Assembly (NCBI GenBank): GCA_903873355.1
Contig: CAIQOG010000389.1
Span: 1-32,715 of the forward strand
DNA length: 32,715 nucleotides
Reading direction: 5' to 3'
Origin: an uncultured Bacteroidales bacterium
GTDB taxonomy: Bacteria > Bacteroidota > Bacteroidia > Bacteroidales > Paludibacteraceae
The translations under genes were made by a program, and so were the position numbers. Of this stretch, positions 1-9,253 are shown piece after piece; within the stretch, counting starts at the first letter, position 1, and each line of letters starts with the position of its first letter. The notes under the pieces are model-generated. The model ran no database searches. It saw nothing but the letters and a program-made list of their open reading frames with translations, and had not been told where the DNA came from.

Positions 1-128
1 GCAATACCACTTCTAACACGTGATGAAGCTTCAAAGGTTTCAACAATTGGTTTTTTATCTGTTGCAAATAATGACAATTGCATTAACACAGCAACAACGA
101 TTGTCAAATTAATTTTTTTATTTTTCAT
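1..128 (-). CDS. Exported protein, N-terminus only (runs off left edge)
   Basis: Reading leftward from an ATG at 128 gives 42 codons open to the window edge. Residues 1-22 form a signal peptide (Lys-rich start, then a hydrophobic run ending in LSLFAT). The following stretch, VETFEASSRVRSGI, resembles the lead-in of some secreted SGNH/GDSL hydrolases, which have an R-x-GLPNF-like segment shortly before their catalytic GGSIT block. That block would lie outside the window, so the family is a guess. It starts 12 bases after the sulfatase stop, so it is probably the next gene of the same operon. What is certain is only an in-frame exported protein start. Confidence 0.6.
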   Translation of the reverse strand, partial: MKNKKINLTIVVAVLMQLSLFATDKKPIVETFEASSRVRSGI

Positions 129-140
129 TTGAATATATGA

Positions 141-1733
141 TTATTTTTTCTTTGGTAGAAATTGTTTGGTAATCTCATCATTATCCTTGTAAACCAAACG
201 AATTGAATCCAATTTATGGTGCATCATTTCACGCACTGCTACATAAGCAGGTTCATTATACACATTTTTCATTTCTTGCGGGTCGGTTTTCAAATCGAAA
301 AGCTCCCATTCATCAATATTGTAATAAAAATGCATAAGTTTGTAACGTTCTGTGGAAACTCCATAATGTCGTTTCACCGAATGCACATCGGGGAATGCAT
401 AATAATGATAATAATGTTCTTTCCGCCAATTGGATGGGGTTTTTCCAGCAAGAACAGGTTTCATGCTCACACCTTGCATATCGTCTAGAATTTTCACACC
501 GGCTGCTTCCAGAAATGTTTCACCAAAATCGAGGTTTGAAACCATATCATTGTTTATAGTTCCTGCTTTGGTGACACCAGGCCAATACCACAAAAGTGGA
601 GTGCGATACGATTCTTCATGCATAAACCGTTTATCGAACCAACCGTGTTCGCCCAAATAAAAACCCTGGTCGGAAGTATATACCACAATGGTATTTTTAT
701 CCAAGCCTGTTTTTTTTAGGTAATCCAAAACTTGTCCTACACTTTCGTCCACTGATTTTATACAAGCCAGATAATCGTTCATATAGCGTTGATATTTCCA
801 CAAAACCAATTCACGACCTGTAAGTTTTTTACGATAAAAATCTTTTATAATCGGTTCATAATAAGCATCCCATGCTTTTCTTTGTTCAGAAGTATATCTT
901 CCATATCCATGTTTATATGCCCAATTAGCGGTATCGGGGTTTTGAAGCATTTTCAAATCCCAATCAAGTTTCATTGTATTTTCAATAGTCATATCCTGCT
1001 GATATTCAGCTAATCCACGTCCACTATAATCATCAAAAAGTGTTTCAGGCAATGGAAAAACCACATTTCTGAATGCATTCAGGTATTTAGAATTTGGTTC
1101 CCAAGGGCGATGTGGTGCTTTGTGATGCATCATCAGCATAAATGGTTTGCCTGATTTTTTAGTAGATTTGAGAAATTGCAGTGTTTTTTCGGTTATAATA
1201 TCACTTACATATCCTGTAACCTGATATTTCCCACTCGAATTACTAAATTCAGGATTGTAATATTGCCCCTGACCACTTAAAATATCCCAATAATTGAATC
1301 CTATAGGTGTACTTCCTAAATGCCATTTCCCAATAATAGCAGTTTGATAACCTGCTTGTTGTAATAATTTAGGAAAAGTTTGTTGCTCACCATTAAATTC
1401 GGTTTGTTCGTTGGATACAAAACCATTCAAATGACTGTATTTACCTGTCAGGATGCAAGCCCGCGACGGACCTGAAATAGAATTTGTAACCAAACATCGA
1501 TTGAAACGCATTCCCATTTTGGCAATTCGGTCGATATTTGGAGTTGGTGCAACGTCCTTGAAACGATCATTATAAGCACTTATAGCCTGATAAGCATGGT
1601 CGTCGGACATAATAAAAATAATGTTCGGACGTTGGGGTAATTTAGCTTTCGATTTTGGTGTAGCTGCAAAAAGAAAATTACCTCCAACTATAGTGGATGT
1701 TACTACTAAACTAAATTTCAATTGGCTGTTCAT
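141..1733 (-). CDS. Ser-type sulfatase, S1 family (S1_11-like)
   Basis: A 530-aa periplasmic or secreted sulfatase that should remove sulfate esters from a sugar. Residues 1-24 are a signal peptide. The metal-binding start is SDDH (D44, D45, H46). The formylglycine motif is S87-G-P-S-R91 followed by ACILTGKYSH, so the residue to be oxidised is Ser (codon TCA) rather than Cys. GKWH (135-138), HHKAPH (203-208) and SDQGFYLGEHGW (354-365, metal ligand D355) complete the active site. Length and motif spacing fit S1 sulfatases, and the TNSISGPSRA context resembles the N-acetylglucosamine-6-sulfatase-like subfamily, but the substrate is inferred only. It begins 6 bases after the GH97 stop, so it is probably co-transcribed. 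A Ser-type motif needs an anaerobic radical-SAM maturase, which is not encoded in this window. Confidence 0.92.
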   Translation of the reverse strand: MNSQLKFSLVVTSTIVGGNFLFAATPKSKAKLPQRPNIIFIMSDDHAYQAISAYNDRFKDVAPTPNIDRIAKMGMRFNRCLVTNSISGPSRACILTGKYSHLNGFVSNEQTEFNGEQQTFPKLLQQAGYQTAIIGKWHLGSTPIGFNYWDILSGQGQYYNPEFSNSSGKYQVTGYVSDIITEKTLQFLKSTKKSGKPFMLMMHHKAPHRPWEPNSKYLNAFRNVVFPLPETLFDDYSGRGLAEYQQDMTIENTMKLDWDLKMLQNPDTANWAYKHGYGRYTSEQRKAWDAYYEPIIKDFYRKKLTGRELVLWKYQRYMNDYLACIKSVDESVGQVLDYLKKTGLDKNTIVVYTSDQGFYLGEHGWFDKRFMHEESYRTPLLWYWPGVTKAGTINNDMVSNLDFGETFLEAAGVKILDDMQGVSMKPVLAGKTPSNWRKEHYYHYYAFPDVHSVKRHYGVSTERYKLMHFYYNIDEWELFDLKTDPQEMKNVYNEPAYVAVREMMHHKLDSIRLVYKDNDEITKQFLPKKK

Positions 1734-1739
1734 TTTTTC

Positions 1740-3695
1740 TTATTTTTTGGTTAATACCATAACAAAACCACCATAAGAATTCACTTTAACACTCAATTTA
1801 TCATCCGAATTATAGTCTTTTTTTGAATTAACAATACTCTTATTATCAGCACCATCTGTAATCAAATTCAAAGCAAATTTTCCTTTTAAAAATGGAAGTT
1901 TTAATTCTAAATCTTTTGCATTTTTTTCTCCATTGATACCCGAGATATACCAATCGTTTCCTTTACGAGCAGCAATAACCACATCTTTACCGGGATATCC
2001 GCTAATCAAATGCGATTCGTCAAAAGTAACAGGAACTTTATTTAAAAAATCCTTTACATAAGCCGGTAAAGCACGTGTACCTTCTGCACATTCAGAAAAA
2101 TGTACTATTCCGGTTTGAAATAACAATACCAAAGCAAGTTCATGTGCTGAAGATGTTAGATGTGGAATGTTCAGGTTAGTTATACCAAACGGCGTATAAT
2201 CCATTGGGCCAATAACATTGCGGGTAAATGGAAGAATTGTACTTTGAATTGGCGCGGTTTCAGAAAAACTCTTAGTAAATCGATAACATTCTTCACCCTT
2301 CACAGCTTCGGAAGATACAAGGTTAGGGTAAGTTCTCGACCAACCACGTGGTATGGTACAACCATGAAAATTCACCAGAATATGAAATTCGGCAGCATCT
2401 TTCAGCACATCAATATATTGTTGAATTATATTTTGTTTATCGCTTTGCCAAAAGTCAATTTTCACTCCTTTCACACCCCATTCTTGTAGTTTTTTAAATT
2501 CTGCACGACGAATTTTTGAATCAGTCATTAAATCGCGAGGACCTTCAGTTACCTTATTGTTTAATCCTCCTGAATTGTACCATAAAAAAATACCTACCCC
2601 TTTTTCGTTGGCATATTTCAACAATTGTTCTATGTTTCCGCCTTCCATTCGTTCCCAGTTAGCATCTACCAGTGAGTATTCCCACTTCATTTCGGCTGCT
2701 AAATCAACAAAATCTTTTAATGGAGCAAATTGGTGACTGCTGGGTGGGTTAGAAATCCAACTCCAGGATGAACGACCTGGTTTTACCCATGAAAAATCAC
2801 CATCTATTTGTTTATCAGACACATTACTGGTTAAATTGGATTCGAAAATTGTTGAAATGGAGTTGCCAATAGCAATTGTACGCCAGGGCATCTCCCAAGG
2901 CAAGGTTGAACTTGGATTTACAGTTCCTGTTCCTTCACCATCTTGTGGGTCTGGGAAACGGACTTTATATAAACCATTTTCGGCATTTTGCTCCATGCGA
3001 ATACCACAATAATTGGCTTTTAAATTTGCTTCCGAAATCAACAACCAATTGCCGTTAGAATTGAAAAGAGCCGGAAACGCCCAACCAAACTCACTTGGAG
3101 AGGCTGAACCAATCGAAATTTCGTTTTCGTAATACAATTCGTAACCCGGCGTCCATTTCGATGGTTTATCATAAGGCTGAATCCAGCATTTGCCATTCAC
3201 GGGCACTTTAAAACCACTTAATTCTTGTGTTACAGTATATGATTTATCCGATTTTTCAGGAAACACATATTTAAATGCAACACCATCGTTATAAGCTCTG
3301 AAAACTAGCAGTATGAGCGAACCTTTTTCGTTTTTAAAAGTGAAAATCTTCTCGTTTGCCAAATTATGAATTTTCAACTGACGACCAATTTTCATTTCGT
3401 AATTTTCATCAATTCTATTACTTTTTGATTGAGAAACAAGAATCAGGTTTTCTGCAAACTGCTGATCTTCACGAATTAATCCAAGTGGAGATTTTTCAAT
3501 AACAGAAATTATTTTTCCATTTTGAATCCGATTAACCTGATATATTAATTTTGAATTTTCAATCAAAAGTTGACATGTGATTTTCTTATCCGGTGAGTTT
3601 AATGACCAATTGCTTTGATTTTTTGCAAATCCGGTCGTAAAAATGCATATAGCAATAAATAAAGCAAAAAATCTAAAATTAGAGTTTGTTCTCAT
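1740..3695 (-). CDS. GH97 family glycosidase, retaining (alpha-galactosidase-like)
   Basis: A 651-aa enzyme with a signal peptide (residues 1-24), so probably periplasmic. It has the three-part GH97 layout: an N-terminal beta-sandwich (about 28-290, starting WSLNSPDKKI), a TIM barrel (about 300-560, starting WSWISNPPSSHQ), and a C-terminal beta domain. VKIDFW places Asp414 where retaining GH97 enzymes carry their nucleophile. Glu469 in SSEAVKGEE lies 55 residues later, the spacing I recall between nucleophile and acid/base in the characterised Bacteroides retaining alpha-galactosidase. Inverting members of the SusB type use glutamates as base instead. Alpha-galactosidase or beta-L-arabinopyranosidase activity is therefore likelier than alpha-glucosidase activity. 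Its ATG overlaps the GH78 stop by 4 bases (ATGA), a translational-coupling arrangement. Confidence 0.93.
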   Translation of the reverse strand: MRTNSNFRFFALFIAICIFTTGFAKNQSNWSLNSPDKKITCQLLIENSKLIYQVNRIQNGKIISVIEKSPLGLIREDQQFAENLILVSQSKSNRIDENYEMKIGRQLKIHNLANEKIFTFKNEKGSLILLVFRAYNDGVAFKYVFPEKSDKSYTVTQELSGFKVPVNGKCWIQPYDKPSKWTPGYELYYENEISIGSASPSEFGWAFPALFNSNGNWLLISEANLKANYCGIRMEQNAENGLYKVRFPDPQDGEGTGTVNPSSTLPWEMPWRTIAIGNSISTIFESNLTSNVSDKQIDGDFSWVKPGRSSWSWISNPPSSHQFAPLKDFVDLAAEMKWEYSLVDANWERMEGGNIEQLLKYANEKGVGIFLWYNSGGLNNKVTEGPRDLMTDSKIRRAEFKKLQEWGVKGVKIDFWQSDKQNIIQQYIDVLKDAAEFHILVNFHGCTIPRGWSRTYPNLVSSEAVKGEECYRFTKSFSETAPIQSTILPFTRNVIGPMDYTPFGITNLNIPHLTSSAHELALVLLFQTGIVHFSECAEGTRALPAYVKDFLNKVPVTFDESHLISGYPGKDVVIAARKGNDWYISGINGEKNAKDLELKLPFLKGKFALNLITDGADNKSIVNSKKDYNSDDKLSVKVNSYGGFVMVLTKK

Positions 3696-6106
3696 TTTAA
3701 TGGTGTTTTTAAAATTGATATTTTATTATTTTCTTGATTTAAATCGATGGTAATATTTTTATATGTAAATTTCCCATTTAGCCCTTTAGGTAAAATTACA
3801 AAACCTTCTAAACCTCCTTTTTTTGTTTTTTTCAAATTGATATTTATCATTCCAAACGGATGTGGCATAGTGGCTTCTACAAATTTCAAATCGCCTAAAT
3901 TTGGTGAAATAAGAACGGATTTAAAACCCGGTTCAGCAGGTTCAATACCACAAACTGTAGCCAACAGTTCATACACCGGACTTGCACTCCATGCATGACA
4001 ATCTGAGCGAGTAGGGTCATTTCTTTCGGCAAAAGTAGTCAAACCGGTTTGCAACATGAGCTTCCATGGTTGTAACATGCTAAGGTATTTGTTTCCCAAA
4101 CCTGCCTTTTTCATTGCCCGAAGCAGATAAAAACGGTAATAAACGGTAGCAGGAATCAATGATTTGTCGTTTGCGACTTTTTCAATCAACAGATCCGATT
4201 TTATGGGTAGTGGGGCATCCGCCATGATAGCCATGATATTTGCATGTTGGCTAAATTCTTTCTTCATAGGCGAATCGGCTAATAACCCTCTACTTTCATC
4301 CCAGCAATTTTTAATAGTTGCTGCTGCCACATCGATGGCAATTTTGTGGTATTTATTGGCTGAATTTACATCTCCATTTGCTTTAAAAAGGTCAACAGCG
4401 GCATTCAAAGCATACACATACTGCAATGAAATTATGGATGAATTCCCTGTCAAGCCACCCTCAGGGATACCACCGCTATTGGTTACATTGCTCCAACCCC
4501 AGGCATCCGGCCAATCCACAAAATTCCAATACGGATTAAATCCAACCATACCGGTTTTGGCATCCAGTTTGGTTTCGTACCATTTCAGAACTGTTTCAAC
4601 ACCGGGTAACAATGATTTTACAAAAGTGCTGTCGTCGCGGAGCATCCAATAATCATGAATCATATTGATCCAAAAAAGTGAGAATGGCGGTATAACCTGC
4701 ATATCGGAACATGGATAACGGCTGCATGTAAGTCCTTCATAAAATCGGGAGCGGTCGAATGTTACAAGTGCTTTCCGCATCAACCGGTCATCGCCCGACA
4801 CATAAAGCGAAACAAGTGCTTGAATACGGGTATCGGCCACATATTGCAATTGCTCATAATACGGACAATCATAATGGGTTTCGTTGCTGCAAAGTCGCAA
4901 CGTTCGCCAGCCTACTTCCCAAATTTTTGACAAGGTATCGTTATTACTTTTGAATGAAGCCAGCTCTTTAAACGGATAAGCAGTAAAGGTGGAATGAATT
5001 TTTTGAATAGTAACCGGCTGATTTTGTGTTACAATCTTCACTTCCACATACCTGAAAGTTCGAAACCAAAGTGGACGGAAAGTTTGTTCATCGAAAGAAC
5101 TTAATTTGAAAATATCAGCATTTCCATTCATTTCTTTTCTTTCAATATCGTTTCGGTTACCTTTTTTTCCGTTTTTATCAAACAATGCTTCGGCATAAGC
5201 CATTTCAATGACTGTACCTACACTTCCGGTTACAGTAATTTCGGGATAAGCCACCGTTTCCACACCCTGATCGAGTAAAAACTTTGCTGTTGAGTTAGCG
5301 GGAATTGTAAGGAATTCTTTTCCCTGAAGAAAAAGTTCGGACACTTTACAACCTTCACTCCGACGTACCGATTTAAAATTCTGATCCGTTTCTTCCATCA
5401 TGGGAATATCACGTGGCAATAAATCCCAATCAGTACCTGTTCCAACTCCACTGGCTTTGCCAAAGAAAATAATTTTTGAATTCAACCAGTCAGAATCTTT
5501 ATAATCAACATTTTGCCAATTCCACGGATACTTTTCAGCATCCACAATATCGCCCGGGCCAACCACAATGTATTGATGTAACCTTTTCACACTTTCTGTT
5601 TCAGGCGAATAGGCATTGTTTTTTATTACTTTCCAACTTGCATTGGTATCCACAATTTTTTCAATATCAGAATTTCCCTGTAAAATAAATGCGGTTTGTC
5701 TGGTAATCTGAGCAATTGGAATCAATTCGCCAAAATTCCAAACTACTGCCGCTAACACATTTTTTCCTGATTTTAAATAGGGTGCAATGTCTATTGTTTC
5801 GAAATACCAATGATTAATATCGCCACGTGCCGGACCAAAACACACGGCTTGTCCGTTTACAAATAACCGATACCTATTATCTGCTGAAACATGAATTACA
5901 AACTTTTCGGGTTTTGCATTCAAATCAAAAGTTTTCCTGAAGTGATAAACTCCATACGATTTCAAATCGGCATTAGGATGAGTTATCCAGCTTGCGGACC
6001 AAAATGTTTTCATTAATGCCGGATTAATTAAAATATCTGTTTTCTGCGAATAGCCGAACGAACTAAAATTTAATAGTAAAAAGAAGAAAATAATTTTGAT
6101 TTTCAT
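3692..6106 (-). CDS. GH78 family alpha-L-rhamnosidase
   Basis: An 804-aa enzyme expected to release terminal alpha-L-rhamnose. A signal peptide (1-20) suggests the periplasm. The N-terminal region (35-130) is a jelly-roll binding domain starting FWSASWITHP, with VSADNRYRLFVNG typical of rhamnosidase N-domains. A second beta domain follows (about 250-380). The (alpha/alpha)6 catalytic barrel begins near 385. ETHYDCPYYEQLQYVADTR (409-427) is the Bac_rhamnosid6H signature, with Glu418 as the probable general acid. The C-terminal beta-sandwich starts after DCHAWSASPVYELL. Length is normal for the family. It ends inside the GH97 start by 4 bases and begins 12 bases after the esterase stop. Family call is firm; specificity beyond rhamnose is not visible. 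Confidence 0.94.
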   Translation of the reverse strand: MKIKIIFFFLLLNFSSFGYSQKTDILINPALMKTFWSASWITHPNADLKSYGVYHFRKTFDLNAKPEKFVIHVSADNRYRLFVNGQAVCFGPARGDINHWYFETIDIAPYLKSGKNVLAAVVWNFGELIPIAQITRQTAFILQGNSDIEKIVDTNASWKVIKNNAYSPETESVKRLHQYIVVGPGDIVDAEKYPWNWQNVDYKDSDWLNSKIIFFGKASGVGTGTDWDLLPRDIPMMEETDQNFKSVRRSEGCKVSELFLQGKEFLTIPANSTAKFLLDQGVETVAYPEITVTGSVGTVIEMAYAEALFDKNGKKGNRNDIERKEMNGNADIFKLSSFDEQTFRPLWFRTFRYVEVKIVTQNQPVTIQKIHSTFTAYPFKELASFKSNNDTLSKIWEVGWRTLRLCSNETHYDCPYYEQLQYVADTRIQALVSLYVSGDDRLMRKALVTFDRSRFYEGLTCSRYPCSDMQVIPPFSLFWINMIHDYWMLRDDSTFVKSLLPGVETVLKWYETKLDAKTGMVGFNPYWNFVDWPDAWGWSNVTNSGGIPEGGLTGNSSIISLQYVYALNAAVDLFKANGDVNSANKYHKIAIDVAAATIKNCWDESRGLLADSPMKKEFSQHANIMAIMADAPLPIKSDLLIEKVANDKSLIPATVYYRFYLLRAMKKAGLGNKYLSMLQPWKLMLQTGLTTFAERNDPTRSDCHAWSASPVYELLATVCGIEPAEPGFKSVLISPNLGDLKFVEATMPHPFGMININLKKTKKGGLEGFVILPKGLNGKFTYKNITIDLNQENNKISILKTPLK

Positions 6107-6118
6107 AATTCAGAATGT

Positions 6119-7045
6119 TTATTTTTTATTCAACCAACCAAGCCACAACTTTAAACTATTGGTCCATTGCGCAATGTGTTCATTTCCTGTTCCAAGACCG
6201 AATCCATGTCCGCCTTCAGAAATGATATGCAATTCAGCTGAAATTTTATTTTTTCGAAGTGCTTTGTAAAAAAGCAACGAATTTTCTGCAGGTACTCCTA
6301 TATCATTATCGGCCAAAGCAATAAAAGTTGGAGGTGTGTCAGCACTTACCTGAAGTTCATTGGAATACAACATAATCAAATCTTTTTCAGGTGTTTTCCC
6401 TAACAATGATTTTCTGGAACCGGAATGCATACAACTATCGGTAAATGTAATAACCGGATACATTAAAATCATAAAATCGGGCCGGCAACTTTGCATTTCA
6501 ACCGAATCTCTTGACGTTTTATTTCCATAATCAAAGTGTGTTCCCGCAGTTGAAGCTAAATGACCTCCAGCCGAAAAGCCCATGATTCCAATTTTTGAAG
6601 TACTAATATTCCAATTTACAGCATTTGCACGAACCAAACGGATAGCTCGTTGAGCATCCATAAGCGGTGCTTTATGCGGAACAACTGTGTTTCCTGAGGT
6701 AGGCAAACGGTATTTTAAAACCACTGCTACCACACCAATCGAATTCAGGTATTTTGCAATATCTGTACCTTCCAAATCGTAAGCCAAAATATTATAGCCA
6801 CCTCCCGGGCAAATAATCACTGCCTGACCGGTTGCAAATCGTTTAGTGGGTAAGTATACTGCAATATCAGGAATTTGAACATTGCTGATTTTAACAATAT
6901 CTTGCGAAACTACTTTTTCATCAGTTTCAGTTTTGATAGAATTCGGAATTGAACCATTATAAAGTGGCAACCGAACATTTTGAGCAAAACTTATCCTATT
7001 TTGACCAAGTGTAAATAGTAAAAGTATGATTGCTAACTTTTTCAT
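6119..7045 (-). CDS. Alpha/beta-hydrolase carbohydrate acetylesterase
   Basis: A 308-aa exported esterase that probably removes acetyl groups from the glycan. I take the ATG at 7045, which opens directly onto the signal peptide MKKLAIILLLFTLGQ. A longer reading would need a TTG at 7087 and would overlap the gene upstream. The oxyanion-hole motif is CPGGGY (79-84), the nucleophile elbow is GFSAG (Ser158), the acid is an Asp in ALADNDIGVP (D246 or D248), and the base is His280 in EGGHGFG. This is the BD-FAE / acetyl-xylan-esterase-like type common in polysaccharide loci. Its place between GH36-like and GH78 genes suggests acetylated oligosaccharides as substrate. Other carboxylester substrates cannot be excluded. 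Confidence 0.88.
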   Translation of the reverse strand: MKKLAIILLLFTLGQNRISFAQNVRLPLYNGSIPNSIKTETDEKVVSQDIVKISNVQIPDIAVYLPTKRFATGQAVIICPGGGYNILAYDLEGTDIAKYLNSIGVVAVVLKYRLPTSGNTVVPHKAPLMDAQRAIRLVRANAVNWNISTSKIGIMGFSAGGHLASTAGTHFDYGNKTSRDSVEMQSCRPDFMILMYPVITFTDSCMHSGSRKSLLGKTPEKDLIMLYSNELQVSADTPPTFIALADNDIGVPAENSLLFYKALRKNKISAELHIISEGGHGFGLGTGNEHIAQWTNSLKLWLGWLNKK

Positions 7046-7076
7046 TTTGTGTATAATTTTTTGCAGTCTATTATCA

Positions 7077-9233
7077 TCAATTTTCAATACCTACTTCAAA
7101 TATTTTTCCATCGTAGGATTTCTCCATCTTAACCTCTAATCCTTTTTGCATTAAATTTTTACCGCTTGCTTTTTTTATCAATTTATTCTCAGGCGCTTGT
7201 TTGATAGAATATATTTTATCGGGCAATAAATCTTTTAAAAATATAATTCTGCTTTTTTCCAATGCATTCTGTCGGAACACGCCAAAGATACCACCTTTTT
7301 GTGTCTGAAAGTTTATTCGTTGCCAACCATCCCAACTTCCTTCTTTGGGTTCTCCAAAACCGGCAAGGTCACGGCGGTACGACATATAATCGTATTTGCT
7401 TTGCATTTTTTCTAACCAAACAGCCCATTTTTTTATTTCAGCACGCTTTTCCATCGGAATTTTTCTGGGATCGCCCAACACGATGGGGAAAGTTCCAATC
7501 AACGATTTTAGGCAAAATTCAAATTCCGGATCATCCAATGCCAAATTACCAAGTACCAAAGAACTTGCCGGTAAGGCTGGTGTGCGCCACCAGGCCATTT
7601 GCCTCACACGCAACGGGCCGACAGGTGAAGGTGTGCTAAAATTAGAAAACCAATTTCCTTCGGCGTGTTGAGCAATGGCGTAATCCATCAATTGATATTT
7701 ACCCGCAGTTTCAAAGGTACAATCAATGAACAATTCGGGAGATTCAGTGTGTAACTCGTCAAACAATTGCAACATCCGTTCATAATGCACAATAAATGAT
7801 TCATTATGGTCGCGGTAATAGGGATGATTTTTGGCATACGACCCCGAAACACTATCGTTATTCACATACGGACTTGTTACAACCGCCAAATCCAATTTGG
7901 CATAGCAAAGCCCATACTCATTTACCAATCGGTTAATTCTTTCTTTAATATAATCTTTCCAATCGGTACCTAATGAAGCAGAATAAAAGCTATCGTCTGT
8001 TTTTGATTCATAATGGATATTACCGAGTTTTCCTTCTTTAGTCTGTACAAACCATTCAGGATGTTCAGAAAATACCTTGGAATTTCTACTTGCCGAAGCC
8101 AACGAAATCCATAAACCGGGCTTCATCCCCAGCGATTTTATATAATCAAAAGTTGGTTTTAATCCATCGGGAAATTTTTTTGTATCCACCAACCAATCGC
8201 CGTAATTTTCACCCCAGCTTTTGGTAGATGATTTAGCATTGTAATTCACCTGCCAACCATCGTCAATCACAAATTCGGTAATTCCGCAATCAGAAGCAGC
8301 TTTTGCAACTGTTCTCACCAAACTGTCGTTGATATTGCTTGTAAATGGAAACCAGGTATTGTATACAAAAACAGGTTTAGATTTAGTAGTTGAAATGCGA
8401 TTATTCATGTAAAAAGTAATAAAACGATTCACCTCATTATCAATCACTTCAAATCCATCATCCCGTTTAGTATACAAACAAATAAATGTTTTAGGGCTCA
8501 CCCAACTTTCAGCTGGTTTTAAGTATTTTCGGAACGGGAATGACTGTCCTTGATGTGTTAACCCTATTTCCACATTGTTATTCGTAGTGTGATAAGCAGT
8601 TCGCTTCAACACACCAATTGCTTCATTTCCAAGTGCAATTCCTTTTCGTTGATTAATATCATGAACTACAACCACCGGATCGTCCCAATCACCCACAAAT
8701 CTACTGATATGTTTCATTCGGGCATAATTATGATAGACTACAGAATTATGGTTCAACAAGTTAGTATTCAAGTTTTCTATATTAACTTCTTCCAATTTGA
8801 TATCGCATTTACCAATATTTTTAAATTTAATCCATTTTCGGATAATGGGCAAATTGGGATAAAGCAAAAAATTGATTTCTATTTCTATTTGCGGATTTTC
8901 TCCACTTTCACGAACTTTTATATTCACTCCATTTCCATCTTTACAATCTGAAATTGGTGATATTTCTATTACTTCCCATTTATCAAAACCGGAATATAAT
9001 TTATCATTTACATGAAATGAAAAATCGTTACTTTTCTGAACATAGCTATTTGTATCTCCGACAATTTTCAACATTGAAGTGCTCAAATTCATGTTTTCAA
9101 ATTTGATTTCTCTCTTTATTAAACCATTATCCAACAATATATTACCATTGATTTGCGAGTAATATTTCTGAGAAAAGATATTCGTTAGAATAAACAAAAA
9201 AGATATCGTTATTAATTGTCTCATAAAATGCAT
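7077..9233 (-). CDS. GH36/melibiase-like alpha-glycosidase
   Basis: A 718-aa exported glycosidase (signal peptide about 1-21; ATG at 9233, with a second ATG at 9224 equally possible). An N-terminal beta-supersandwich (about 25-280) is followed by a TIM barrel. FVIDDGWQVN (321-330) is the barrel motif of the alpha-galactosidase clan, and YAKLDL (444-449) places Asp448 as the nucleophile. HPEWF and the CTFETAGKYQLMD stretch (505-517) follow. The usual GH36 C-SS-GG-RFD acid/base block is not clearly present, so this belongs to a divergent branch. The exact sugar (galactose, N-acetylgalactosamine or L-arabinopyranose) is open. It follows the GH37-like gene by 20 bases. A true alpha-galactosidase beside GH97 would give two such enzymes in one operon. 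Confidence 0.82.
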   Translation of the reverse strand: MHFMRQLITISFLFILTNIFSQKYYSQINGNILLDNGLIKREIKFENMNLSTSMLKIVGDTNSYVQKSNDFSFHVNDKLYSGFDKWEVIEISPISDCKDGNGVNIKVRESGENPQIEIEINFLLYPNLPIIRKWIKFKNIGKCDIKLEEVNIENLNTNLLNHNSVVYHNYARMKHISRFVGDWDDPVVVVHDINQRKGIALGNEAIGVLKRTAYHTTNNNVEIGLTHQGQSFPFRKYLKPAESWVSPKTFICLYTKRDDGFEVIDNEVNRFITFYMNNRISTTKSKPVFVYNTWFPFTSNINDSLVRTVAKAASDCGITEFVIDDGWQVNYNAKSSTKSWGENYGDWLVDTKKFPDGLKPTFDYIKSLGMKPGLWISLASASRNSKVFSEHPEWFVQTKEGKLGNIHYESKTDDSFYSASLGTDWKDYIKERINRLVNEYGLCYAKLDLAVVTSPYVNNDSVSGSYAKNHPYYRDHNESFIVHYERMLQLFDELHTESPELFIDCTFETAGKYQLMDYAIAQHAEGNWFSNFSTPSPVGPLRVRQMAWWRTPALPASSLVLGNLALDDPEFEFCLKSLIGTFPIVLGDPRKIPMEKRAEIKKWAVWLEKMQSKYDYMSYRRDLAGFGEPKEGSWDGWQRINFQTQKGGIFGVFRQNALEKSRIIFLKDLLPDKIYSIKQAPENKLIKKASGKNLMQKGLEVKMEKSYDGKIFEVGIEN

Positions 9234-9253
9234 TTAATAAATGTATTATCTTT

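Noticed and set aside
7046..7087. Longer acetylesterase start
   Set aside because: It would need a TTG and overlap the GH36-like gene; the ATG at 7045 gives a clean signal peptide.
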